Positions 15,967-25,300 of a DNA stretch of 64,000 bases are shown one piece after another (positions within the stretch are counted from its first letter, which is position 1; each line of letters begins with the position of its first letter). The stretch comes from Bog-756 sp963829235. GTDB taxonomy: Bacteria > Actinomycetota > Acidimicrobiia > Acidimicrobiales > RAAP-2. The position numbers were made by a program, and so were the translations under genes. The notes under the pieces are model-generated. The model saw only the letters and a program-made list of their open reading frames with translations. It was not told the origin of the DNA and did no database searches. The stretch spans positions 62,001 to 126,000 of the forward strand of contig CAWHIF010000012.1 in NCBI GenBank assembly GCA_963829235.1, given 5' to 3'.

Positions 15967-18081
15967 TCAGGTCACAGTGATCTTCAGTACCGCGGTGGCC
16001 GTGTTGCGAGTTTTGGATGCATTGTCATGGACGGAGATCCCGACCGAATAGGTGCCGACGGTGACCGTCGACTTGACGTTGCCGGTGATCTTGCCTGAAG
16101 CGCTCAAGGTCAATCCGGCCGGCAGCTTGGGTGTCGTGTTCTTCCAGGTGAACGGAGAGGTGCCGCCGGACTCGGTGAGTTGCAACGTGTATGGGGTGGC
16201 TCTCTTGGCGGTGCCCAGAGTGAGCGTTGTGATCCTGATGGCCACGACCTTCAGGGTGAACGTCTGCTTCGCGTCCGGGAGTACCCCGTTGGCTGCGGTG
16301 ATGGTGAAGGTGTACGTCCCGGTGGCCGTCGGCTTTCCGGAGAGCACACCGGCACCGGTCAGGGTCACACCGCCGGGCAACGTGCCGGTCTTCGAGAAGG
16401 TCATCGCCGTCGGATACCCGTTCGCGCTGACGGTGAAGGTTCCGGACTTGCCCTTCACGAAGGTCGTTGTGGCCGACGAGGTGAAGACGGGGGCCTTTGT
16501 GACCGAGAAACTCTGGGCGGTGCCGTTGGCCGCGGTGTAGTCGACACCGGCGGTCACGTGGGCGGTCAGGGTGCAGATGCCTCCCCCGACGTAGGAGACG
16601 ACCAGTCCGGAGGCGGTGCAGACCGACGTGGTCGACGAGGTGACCGAGCGGGTGCCGTCCCCGGTGGTCGAGACAGAGGCGGTGAAGCCACCCCCGTCGG
16701 TGCCGAACGCCGGCAGGTTGGAGATGACCGGGGTGGTCGGGGTGAGGAGGGTTCCCCCGCCGACCGAGAAGGTCGTCGATCCCGTCGCCGCGCCGTCAGT
16801 ACCGGTCACCTGGTAGAGACCCGGGGCGGTGGCCGAACAGGAGGACCCTGCGCAGGCGGCCCCGACCGACGATCCCGATCCGTCCGGGGCGATGGTGAAC
16901 GTCGTGGCACCGGTGACATTTCCGATGGCGAAGCCGAGAGAATCAGTGCCGTCGGCAGTGAGAGTGATCGGAGTCCCTGATGCAGTCGTCGTTGAACTCG
17001 GCGTCAGTGTGAGACTGGTTGCGATCCGGTGGTACCCGATCACATCGACGTTGGTGATTCCGGTCGTCGTCAGAGGATCGGTCTCACCCGGGCTGGCGAA
17101 GGCGTTGAACGAATCCGGCGTGGGCGATGCGTAGTCCTGGGCGTCGGCCCCGGCCACCGTGTTGAACGGCACCAGATCCGTCGTTCCGCTGTTGATCGAG
17201 AAGTAGGCGCCCGGCGTGTACGCGGTGAGGTTGCGGGTGCCGGGCGCCGTATAGCGGAAGAGGTCGTTGGGTGTGTAAAACGTATTTTGGTCGAGCCCCG
17301 GGATCCTCCCCATGACCTCGGAGAGCTCGTGTTCGGCGACGCCGATGAAGTCGTAGTCACCGGCGACGTCGCGGTCGGAGGGATTGAAGGTGTAGGGCTG
17401 CACACCGAAGGTGATGGTGGGCACGTTGCCACTGCACGTCGACGTCGAGAAGCAGTTGGCCGGAAGAAGGCCGATGGCCATCAATTCGGGAAGCGAAACG
17501 CACCAATCCGAACCCCCGGTCGGATCTGTTGCCGGCACGTCCTGCGCCGAGGTGATCTGGTCCGGCGTCGTCTCATTCGCCTCCAACGCGTCGACCACGG
17601 TCGAGTAGGTGTAGCAGTACAGGGCTTGATCCGACTCCCCGAGTCCCGATCCGGTATAGGCGACATTGACGTCGATGGTGATGGGGTCGCTGTACTCAGC
17701 CTCGTACTGGCCAACGACGTAGTTGAATGCCGACTCGATCTGGGTCGACAGTGACGACGACGTCACCGTCGACTCGAAGGTCGGCACGATGGTGAGGTGG
17801 GTGCCCACCGAGGTGGTGATCCTCGGAGCCAGTGCCGGGGGTCCCACAGTCGCAGGGGGCGTGAATGTTCCGGTGATGTGGGGGGGACCGATGGGCAGGG
17901 TCTGGGTGGCGTGAACCATGGCCCCTACGGACGGGGCCGCGATGGCGGCTCCGAATCCCGAAGCCAACGCGACGACGGCGGTCATGGTGACGAGCACTTT
18001 CTTCGGAACCCGTCGGGCCGTTCCCCTCGACGAACCGGTCAGCTTGTGGAGCCAGGAAAAAAGGGCGCGATCCACTTGCAC
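15967..18081 (-). CDS. Secreted metalloprotease (NF038122-like) with Ig-like repeats
   Basis: A 704-residue exported protein. The GTG at 18079-18081 with GGAGAGG upstream is preferred over an ATG 11 codons earlier that lacks a ribosome site. A long signal segment (about 28-55) is followed by a catalytic region with AEHELSEVMGR (His251, Glu252), the HExxE-type motif of this protease family, and an upstream Cys-rich part. From about 360 to the end are beta-rich segments; the last two (about 510-704) look like putative Ig (He_PIG) domains, with PGGVTLTGAGVLSGKPTATG and PAGLTLSASGKITG. It probably acts on the cell surface or outside; the substrate is unknown. Confidence 0.82.
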   Translation of the reverse strand: MQVDRALFSWLHKLTGSSRGTARRVPKKVLVTMTAVVALASGFGAAIAAPSVGAMVHATQTLPIGPPHITGTFTPPATVGPPALAPRITTSVGTHLTIVPTFESTVTSSSLSTQIESAFNYVVGQYEAEYSDPITIDVNVAYTGSGLGESDQALYCYTYSTVVDALEANETTPDQITSAQDVPATDPTGGSDWCVSLPELMAIGLLPANCFSTSTCSGNVPTITFGVQPYTFNPSDRDVAGDYDFIGVAEHELSEVMGRIPGLDQNTFYTPNDLFRYTAPGTRNLTAYTPGAYFSINSGTTDLVPFNTVAGADAQDYASPTPDSFNAFASPGETDPLTTTGITNVDVIGYHRIATSLTLTPSSTTTASGTPITLTADGTDSLGFAIGNVTGATTFTIAPDGSGSSVGAACAGSSCSATAPGLYQVTGTDGAATGSTTFSVGGGTLLTPTTPVISNLPAFGTDGGGFTASVSTTGDGTRSVTSSTTSVCTASGLVVSYVGGGICTLTAHVTAGVDYTAANGTAQSFSVTKAPVFTSSATTTFVKGKSGTFTVSANGYPTAMTFSKTGTLPGGVTLTGAGVLSGKPTATGTYTFTITAANGVLPDAKQTFTLKVVAIRITTLTLGTAKRATPYTLQLTESGGTSPFTWKNTTPKLPAGLTLSASGKITGNVKSTVTVGTYSVGISVHDNASKTRNTATAVLKITVT

Positions 18082-18240
18082 GTTTACCGTCCTCTCCGCC
18101 GAACCCCGCCCCAACTAGCCACGTCGTCTCGCTGGGGTTAGCGCGACATCGATCACTATAAGCAGTGGCGATTCAGAAGTAAACCGTGCTTGACCTGTGT
18201 ATCGAACCCGCTTGGCGACATCCATGCTGATACGTGTCAA

Positions 18241-18801
18241 ATGGTGCACATGGAAGCGAACCGGGGCGACCCGACATTCCGGCGACCGTGGACGATGCTC
18301 GCTGCCGTCCTCACCGCGGCCCACCACGGCTTCGAGTTGTCCAACGGCATCGGGCTCGTCGGGCAGCCTGAGCTCGGTCTTGTCGGAGCCGGCGCCCTGT
18401 GGACAACGCAGATCCCGGTCTGGATCGCCGTAGCCGCCAAGGGTGGCACGCGATGGGACCGGCTGCTTGCCGTGTGGTCCGGTGCGGCCCTCGGAGGCGC
18501 CGTTGTGCACTTCCTCATCTGGCCGTGGCGACGAAGCGCCCTTGGGATACCGGTCCTCGCCGAAGCGGAGGGCCTCGGTGCCTCCAAGCTCCCCGCCTAC
18601 AACGCGATCCTCTACGGTTGGGGAGCAGCCTCAGTGCTCTCGATCGCTCTGGAAGTGCCGCCGCGTAGACGGCGATGGGCCCTGCTGGGATTGGCGGCGT
18701 TGCCCCTCCTGCGCCGTTCGGCCGAGCACCATTTTTCGTGGATCGTCGATCAAGCGGCGACGAGACCAGCCTGGTGGAATCGGGGCGTCCAAGGCGGCTG
18801 A
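18241..18801 (+). CDS. Hypothetical integral membrane protein
   Basis: A 186-residue product with about four hydrophobic segments (WTMLAAVLTAAHHGFELS; LVGAGALWTTQIPVWIAVAA; LLAVWSGAALGGAVVHFLI; WALLGLAALPLL). The start is uncertain: ATG at 18241 or 18250. No family is recognised. It faces away from the secreted protease, 160 bp apart. Confidence 0.65.
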   Translation: MVHMEANRGDPTFRRPWTMLAAVLTAAHHGFELSNGIGLVGQPELGLVGAGALWTTQIPVWIAVAAKGGTRWDRLLAVWSGAALGGAVVHFLIWPWRRSALGIPVLAEAEGLGASKLPAYNAILYGWGAASVLSIALEVPPRRRRWALLGLAALPLLRRSAEHHFSWIVDQAATRPAWWNRGVQGG

Positions 18802-18867
18802 TGTTCGTTTGAGGTCCCCCGCTCGCATTCGTACCCCTGCGACGGTGTGGGCGTGTAGACCGGGGAA

Positions 18868-19801
18868 ATGGTGCGAGTCGGCATATCCATCGGAACCTCC
18901 TTCTCGAACGACGGACCCGGGGGCCAACGGGAGGGACCGCTCACGGTGATCGACCAGGCGCGGGCCGCCGACCGCGCCGGACTGGACACGCTGACGGTCG
19001 GCGATCACCACTCCACCGGCCCCGTGGGATATGTGCAGAACGTGCCCATGCTCGGTCGCCTGCTGGCGGAATGGACAGCCCGCCCGATCGGCTGCCTGTT
19101 TCTCGTCCCCTTGTGGCATCCGGTGTTGATGGCCGAGCAGATCGGGACGCTGGCCGCCATGTCGTCGGGCCCGTTCATCGTGCAGACCGGCCTCGGTGGT
19201 GGCGCGGGCCAGTTCCGGGCCATGGGAGCCGATCTGGACCAACGGGCGGCCCGTCTCGAGGAGGGCATTCTTGTCGTCCAGGCCCTGTTGCGAGGAGAGC
19301 GAGTGGATTCCGGTCACTTCGGCATCGACGGGGCGAGAATCGGGCCCCTGCCGCCCGAGGGGACGGAGTGGTGGATCGGCGGTGGCGTGCCGAAGGCCAT
19401 CGACCGCGCCGCCACGGCTCGGCGACTGCTGGTACGGCAATGCCGACCTCACCCCGGACACGGCCGCCCGCGATATCGGCATCTACCGGGAGGCGTGCGC
19501 TCGTCACGATCGCCAACCGGTCCGCATCCCCATCCGCAAGGATGTGTTCATCGCGGAGAGCCGGGCGGAGGGCGAACGGGTGGGCGACGCTCTGGTAGCC
19601 GGCGGCTACCGGGGGTTCGATCGAAAGGCTGTCGCCTACGGTGACGCCGAAAGCGTGGCCGAGCAGCTTTCGGTCTTCGGCGATATGGGATACACGGACA
19701 TCATCATCCGGACCATGTCACCCCTACCGCCCGAGATCGGTCCCGGCGGGGCCTCGCGCTCAGTCGAGCTGGCTGGTGAAGTGCGCTCGCTGCTCACCTG
19801 A
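18868..19801 (+). pseudogene. Luciferase-like (LLM class) oxidoreductase, one frameshift
   Basis: Starts MVRVGISIGTSF and shows the LLM barrel: QARAADRAGLDTLTVGDHHS, LVPLWHPVLMAEQIGTLAAM, VQTGLGGGAGQFRAMGAD and RAARLEEGILVVQALLRGE. At 19414 one extra A breaks the frame. Without it AIDRAA runs into RLGDCWYGNADLTPDTA and then on to SVELAGEVRSLLT. Repaired length is about 310 residues. The family uses FMN or F420. The error is a single base in an otherwise normal gene, so it may be a sequencing slip. Confidence 0.8.
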
Positions 19802-20361
19802 CTCGGGCGTCGACCGGCTCCCGGGTGAGCCCCCGATAGATGATCAACTCGCTATGCAAGTCTCAGCTGTTGTCGGTTGAGCCAGGTCTCGACGAACTCG
19901 ATCGGGGTGAGCCCGTCCGCAGCTGTCGCCGATCGGTTCATCAAGCTCTTTGAGAGCCTCACCGATGATCTTGGTGGTTTCGTGAGCGGAGTCGGCCGCC
20001 CGGGGTTCAAGAACCTGTCTCGACCAGTCGCTCGGCTGGGTGGGCCGACCGGAGATCGGTCCACGTGGGATCCCGGGCTCTGTAGGGACCAGTTTCCGCC
20101 CAATTGCCAGGTAAGTAGCCGACTGAGGCTCAAACCCAAAGTCAGGCGATCTACCTCAGCTCACGCAGCTGAGGACGCACGCTGGCATAGCTGAGAATCG
20201 ACTTGGCTGTCCCCACCTTCCCAGCGGCCTGGGCGGCGAATTGCGGAATGACGCTCGGAAGGGCGCTTTCGGATTCGACTATTCGCGCTCAAAATCCTAA
20301 GCGCGTTTGTACCACCCTGGGCTAGCGTAATCACTGTGAGTCCGACGGTGGAGGGTCACTG
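19802..20361. other. Intergenic region
   Basis: About 560 bp without a supported gene. On the minus strand near 19860-19925 a short frame ends GLTPIEFVETWLNRQQLRLA, which resembles the C-terminus of some transposases but is too short to assign. It holds one member of the palindrome family (20154-20174). Confidence 0.4.
20154..20174. repeat. Dispersed palindrome, copy 1
   Basis: CCTCAGCT, a five-base loop, then AGCTGAGG, followed by ACGC. Related palindromes with the same CTCAG core are at 46922, 52651 and 56610. Confidence 0.6.
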
Positions 20362-20799
20362 ATGCAGAATCCGATCGCGGGCGTGTTCACTTGGCCAGCC
20401 GATGATCCGCAGCTACTCGGCGGCCAGTGCAAGGGATGCGGGGCGATCACGTTCCCGACGCAGTCGCGGTGCCCTCGCTGTGGCACCCAGAGCATGGCCG
20501 AGCTCCCCCTACCCCGCCGCGGCACCCTTGTGTCTTGGACGACCCAGGAGTTCCCGCCAGGCGTCGACTACAGGGATGATCCGACGGGTCAGTCCTTCGA
20601 GCCGTTTGGGGTGGGGCTGGTGCAACTCGACGATGTAGTGCGCGTCGAGTCGCGGCTCACTACGTGCGATCCTCAACAGCTCGACTTTGGTATGGAGGTC
20701 GTGCTCCGAATCGTCCCGTTCTATGTCGACAACGACGGCAACGAGATCATGACTTTCGCCTTCGCGCCCGTCGGCGCGCAGAACAGTGAGGAGCGCTGA
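20362..20799 (+). CDS. DUF35 OB-fold protein with zinc ribbon
   Basis: A 145-residue partner protein of thiolase-type enzymes. The N-terminal rubredoxin-like zinc ribbon has cysteines at about 23, 26, 37 and 40 (QCKGCG, RCPRCG); the OB-fold acyl-CoA-binding domain follows (GTLVSWTTQEFPPG, then EPFGVGLVQLDD). GGAGGG lies seven bases before the ATG. The stop touches the start of the thiolase with no gap. In steroid side-chain degradation such DUF35/thiolase-like pairs act as aldolases; here the substrate is unknown. Confidence 0.92.
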   Translation: MQNPIAGVFTWPADDPQLLGGQCKGCGAITFPTQSRCPRCGTQSMAELPLPRRGTLVSWTTQEFPPGVDYRDDPTGQSFEPFGVGLVQLDDVVRVESRLTTCDPQQLDFGMEVVLRIVPFYVDNDGNEIMTFAFAPVGAQNSEER

Positions 20800-21942
20800 A
20801 TGGACGACGTCGCGATCATCGGTGTGGGGCTGCACCCCTTCGGTCGGCACGGCGACAAGTCCCCGTACGAGATGGCCGCCGACGCCGTAGAGCTGGCGTT
20901 AGCCGACGCAGGTGTGACGTGGAACGACGTCCAGTGCGCCTTCGGCGGGAGCTGGGGGGTCTGGACCGATCCCCTCACCGGTCTGGTCGGCCTCAGCGGC
21001 CTTCCGTTCATCCACGTGTTCAGCGCGTGCGCGACCGGGGCTGCCACGATCCAGCAGGCCGCAAACGCCATTCGCTCCGGCAACGGCGACATCGTCGTGG
21101 CCGTCGGCACGGATAAGCACGCTCGCGGCTCGTTCAAGGGTGATCCGACGACCACAAACGTGCCCGCCTGGTATCGGCAGAACGGGCAGTACGTCACCAC
21201 CAAGTTCTTTGGCATGAAGATCAACAAGTACATGCACGACCATGGCGTCTCCCCGACGACGTTGGCCAAGGTGGCAGCGAAGAATTACCGCAACGGCGCC
21301 CTCAATCCAAAGGCCTTCCGCCGAAGGCCGATCACTGAGGAGGAGATTCTCAGCTCCCAGATGCTCAACTACCCGCTTACCTCGTACATGTTCTGCGCAC
21401 CGGACGAGGGCGCTGCGGCAGTGGTCCTCTGTCGCTCCGACATAGCTCACCGCTTCACGGATACGCCCGTGTACGTGAAGGCGACTGCCATTCGTACACG
21501 CAACTACGGTTCTTACGAGGTCAACACCACCTGGGCTCCTGTTGACGAAGATGTTGCCCCGACCGTGTACGCATCGCGCGCCGCCTACGAAGACGCAGGG
21601 ATGGGGCCCGAGGACGTTGACGTGATTCAGGTCCAGGACACCGACGCCGGCGCTGAGGTCATCCATATGGCTGAGAACGGTTTCTGTGCTGACGGCGATC
21701 AGGAGAAGCTTCTCGCCGACGGCGCCACCGAGATCACGGGCCCAATGCCGATCAACACCGACGGCGGCCTTATCGCCAACGGAGAGCCAATCGGAGCCTC
21801 TGGCCTCCGCCAAGTCCACGAACTAGTGCTCCAGCTCCGCGGCCAGGCCGGCGACCGCCAAGTCCAGGGTGACCCACGCGTCGGCTATGCCCAGGTTTAC
21901 GGGGCTCCCGGCACCGCCGCGGTCACCATTCTCGCCCGGTGA
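20800..21942 (+). CDS. SCP2-type thiolase / lipid-transfer thiolase-like protein
   Basis: A 380-residue enzyme: DVAIIGVGLHPFGRHG at the start, the acyl-accepting cysteine in VFSACATGAATIQQA (about Cys77), then GGLIANGEPIGASGLRQVHE and GYAQVYGAPGTAAVTIL at the end. The C-terminal second cysteine of true degradative thiolases is not seen, which favours the SCP2/Ltp-like group. With DUF35 directly upstream it may form an acyl-CoA thiolase or a retro-aldolase complex in lipid or steroid breakdown. Confidence 0.88.
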   Translation: MDDVAIIGVGLHPFGRHGDKSPYEMAADAVELALADAGVTWNDVQCAFGGSWGVWTDPLTGLVGLSGLPFIHVFSACATGAATIQQAANAIRSGNGDIVVAVGTDKHARGSFKGDPTTTNVPAWYRQNGQYVTTKFFGMKINKYMHDHGVSPTTLAKVAAKNYRNGALNPKAFRRRPITEEEILSSQMLNYPLTSYMFCAPDEGAAAVVLCRSDIAHRFTDTPVYVKATAIRTRNYGSYEVNTTWAPVDEDVAPTVYASRAAYEDAGMGPEDVDVIQVQDTDAGAEVIHMAENGFCADGDQEKLLADGATEITGPMPINTDGGLIANGEPIGASGLRQVHELVLQLRGQAGDRQVQGDPRVGYAQVYGAPGTAAVTILAR

Positions 21943-22321
21943 GGGCACGGGCGGTCTTTAGGCGCGAGCCTGCCTGGGGGTGAGCAATCCAGGGAGGTTG
22001 GGTATACGGAGGTGGACCGATGCGCCATGGTTTTCCTGCATTAGACGACGACCCCGTCTGGCGAGCCGGTGTACACGAGGTCGGCTCGGTCAGTGCCTGT
22101 ACCGGCGTTGCGAAATCCACGGCACGGGTTCTCTACCGAATATCGCTCATAAATGAAACGATCGTTCCTTTATGACCCATATACGGCTGTGAATGTACTC
22201 AGCTTCAGCATCTGAGGCAACGGTAAACACGTAGGCCGGACGGGCGTCCCAGGCCGGCGAGGGGAAGCACCGAAGGCGCCCGGCCGGGCCGGTGGCAGCA
22301 TCGATGCCAGGAGGTGGGCGG
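21943..22321. other. Intergenic region with an operator-like inverted repeat
   Basis: About 380 bp without a gene. It contains the inverted repeat at 22148-22174 about 150 bp before the nuclease/helicase start. Confidence 0.45.
22148..22174. promoter_or_regulatory. Candidate operator, nested inverted repeats
   Basis: A 10-bp perfect palindrome AACGATCGTT (22157-22166) sits inside outer arms CATAAA and TTTATG. The region is A/T-rich compared with its surroundings. The bound regulator is unknown. Confidence 0.35.
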
Positions 22322-25300
22322 ATGTACATTGACGACGGACGGCTGATCCTCAGTCCGAGCGACCTCGTCGGCTTTCTGCAGTGCGGCCACCTGTCCGAGC
22401 TCTCGCTCGAGGTGGTCCATGGCACCCGTACGGGGCCGCCGGACGACGATCAAGAGCAATCGGTCGTCCAGCGCAGGGGGATCGAGCACGAGGTGGCCTA
22501 TCTGGCGCGACTCCGTGCCGAGGGCCTCGAGGTCACTGAGATCCCGGCAAGCGACGAACTTGAGACGCGAGCGGCCCTGACCAAGGAAGCACTCGCAGCG
22601 GGGCCGGACGTGGTCTACCAGGCGACCTTCGTCGACCGGGCGGGCTCCGGCCCCATCTGGCGGGGACATGCCGACTTCCTCACCCGGGTGACGGCACCGA
22701 GCTCGCTCGGAGCTTTCTCCTACGAACCCGAGGACACCAAGCTCGCCACCCACGTCCGGCCGTCGGCCGTCCTCCAGCTGTGCGAGTACGCCGAACAGCT
22801 GGCCCGCTGCCAGGGTCGTGTTGCTGACCGGATCCACGTCGTGCTCGGTGACCAAACCAGGACCTCGCTCCGGCTGGCCGACTTCGCCGCCTACCACCGT
22901 GCCGCCAAGGCACGGTTCGTCGTCGCCTGCGCCGACGGGGTTTCGGCGTATCCGCTGCCGGTCGAACACTGCCACATCTGCCAGTGGCGATCGCAGTGCG
23001 ACGAGCGGCGGATCGCCGACGACCACCTCACCCTGGTGCCAGGGCTGCGCACCGACCAGGTCGGGAAGCTCAGCGCCGGGGCCGGCGTCACCACCGTCGC
23101 CGAGCTCGCCGCCTACGAAGGGGACGGGGTCCCGGGCATCGGGAGACAGGCCTTCGACAAGCTGCGCGCCCAGGCCCGCCTGCAGGTGAGGGCCCGAGCA
23201 GAGCCGGACCTCGCTCCCCCCTACGAGCTCCTCGCGGGAGCCGGTCCCGGCAGGGGTCTCGCCGCGCTGCCGACCCCTTCTGCCGGCGATCTCTTCTTCG
23301 ACATCGAGGGCGACCCGTTCGTCGGGGAGTCGGGCCTCGAGTACCTGCTCGGCGTGGGCTGGGCCGAGCCCGACGGGCAGTTCGGGTTCAAGGCCTTCTG
23401 GGCCCGGACCCCGGCCGAGGAGAAGTCCTCCTTCGAAGCGTTCATGGACTTCGTCGGCGTGAGACAGGCCGCCCACCCGGATCTCCACATCTTCCACTAC
23501 GCCACTTACGAGAGGACGGCCCTCGGCAAGCTCATGGGCAGGCACGGCACCAGGGAGATCGAGGTCGACCGGCTCTTCCGGGAGAACACCCTGATCGACC
23601 TATACCGGGTGGTGCGCCAGGCGGTCCGTGTGGGTACGCCGTCCTACTCGTTGAAGAAGCTCGAGGCCCTCTATATGGGAGCCCGGACCCAGGCCATCAC
23701 CGATGCCGGCTCGTCGATCGACGAGTTCGAACGCTGGCTCGAGACCGGCGACGACCGGATCCTCACCGACATCGAGGAGTACAACCGGGTCGACTGCCAG
23801 TCGACCAAGCTGCTCCGCGACTGGCTGGAGGGGCGCCGTGTCGAGTACACCACCGAGTTCGGCGAGCGGCCCCCACGTCCGGTCCCTCCCGACGACGAAG
23901 TGGGCGAGGCGTTCGCCGAGGAGATCTCGGAGAACGAGGTACTCGAACGATTGCTCCTCGACGACGGTGGCTCCGAGTTTGATCGGACCGCGACCGACCA
24001 GGAGGGCCGACAGCTTCTCGCCCGGCTCCTCGAGTGGCATCGGCGAGAGGCCAAGCCGGCCTGGTGGGAGTACTTCCACCGCGTCTACGAGTGCGACGGG
24101 GATGATCTGTACGAGGACACCGAGGCGATCGCCGGTCTCGGCTACGTCGGTGAGTCCCGCCGCGAAGCGCGATCCACGGTCCACCGCTACCGTTTCGACC
24201 CCGGCCAAGAGTACAAACTCGCCGCTGGCGACTCTGTGGTGGATCCGGCCACGATCCGGCGACGGGAGGTCGCCGACGACCAGATCCCCGGACCTGGGAC
24301 GCTGGTCGGCATCGATCCGGACGGTGGGTTCCTCGAACTGAAGAGGCGAACCAACTCGGCGGCCCCCCATCCACACGACCTCATCCCCGGTGGTCCCATT
24401 CAAACGGATCCCCAACGCCAGGCCCTGCGCCGGATCGCCGCATCGGTCATCGACCACGGGATTGACGGCCATGGCCCCTACCGGGCCGTCAGGGATCTCC
24501 TGCTGCGGAAGCCCCCACGCACCGTGCCCGCGCTTACCGACGGCGCCCCGCTGGTCCTCGACGGGGAGGACGGCGAGGATGCCATCGACCATTTCGGCCG
24601 GGAACTCGAGCACGGCTGCCTGGCCGTCCAGGGCCCACCGGGATCGGGAAAGACCCGGTCCGCGGCCCGGCTGGCCGTGGCGCTCATCCGGGACGGGCGG
24701 ACCGTCGGCATCACCGCCAACAGCCATGCCGTGATCTCCAATCTGCTGGACGAGCTGGGCCACTGGGCTGACAAGGACAGTGTGACCTTCCGGGCATCCC
24801 AGAAGAGCGACGGCGAGCACTTCTCCGACCACCCTTCTGTCACCCAACGGGAGAGCAACGACGAGATGGCGGCCGATCTCCAGGAGGGGGTCGACGTCAT
24901 CGCCGGTACGGCCTGGATGTTCGCCCGGGAGGAGTTCGACCAGAGCCTGGACTACCTGATCATCGACGAGGCGGGACAGTTCTCCCTGGCCAATGCCCTC
25001 GCTGTGGGCACCGCCGCTCGCAACCTCGTGCTGCTCGGCGACCCGCTCCAACTGGCCCAGCCCTCCAAGGGAACCCATCCGCACGGTGCCGGCGCATCCG
25101 CGCTCGGGCACGTCCTCGGGGAGGCGCGAACCCTGCCAGACGATCTCGGTATCTTCCTCGACCACACCCACCGGCTGCATCCCGACATCTGCGCCTTCAT
25201 CTCTGAGGTCGTCTACGAGGGAAGGCTCCACTCCACCGATGGCCTGGAACGGCAGGCCATCGGGGGCACGGGGGTGCTCGGCGGCTCGGGGCTCCGTTGG

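Noticed and set aside
19860..19925. Possible transposase C-terminus (GLTPIEFVETWLNRQQ) on the minus strand
   Set aside because: Only about 20 residues look familiar and no other part of an element is nearby; not enough to call.
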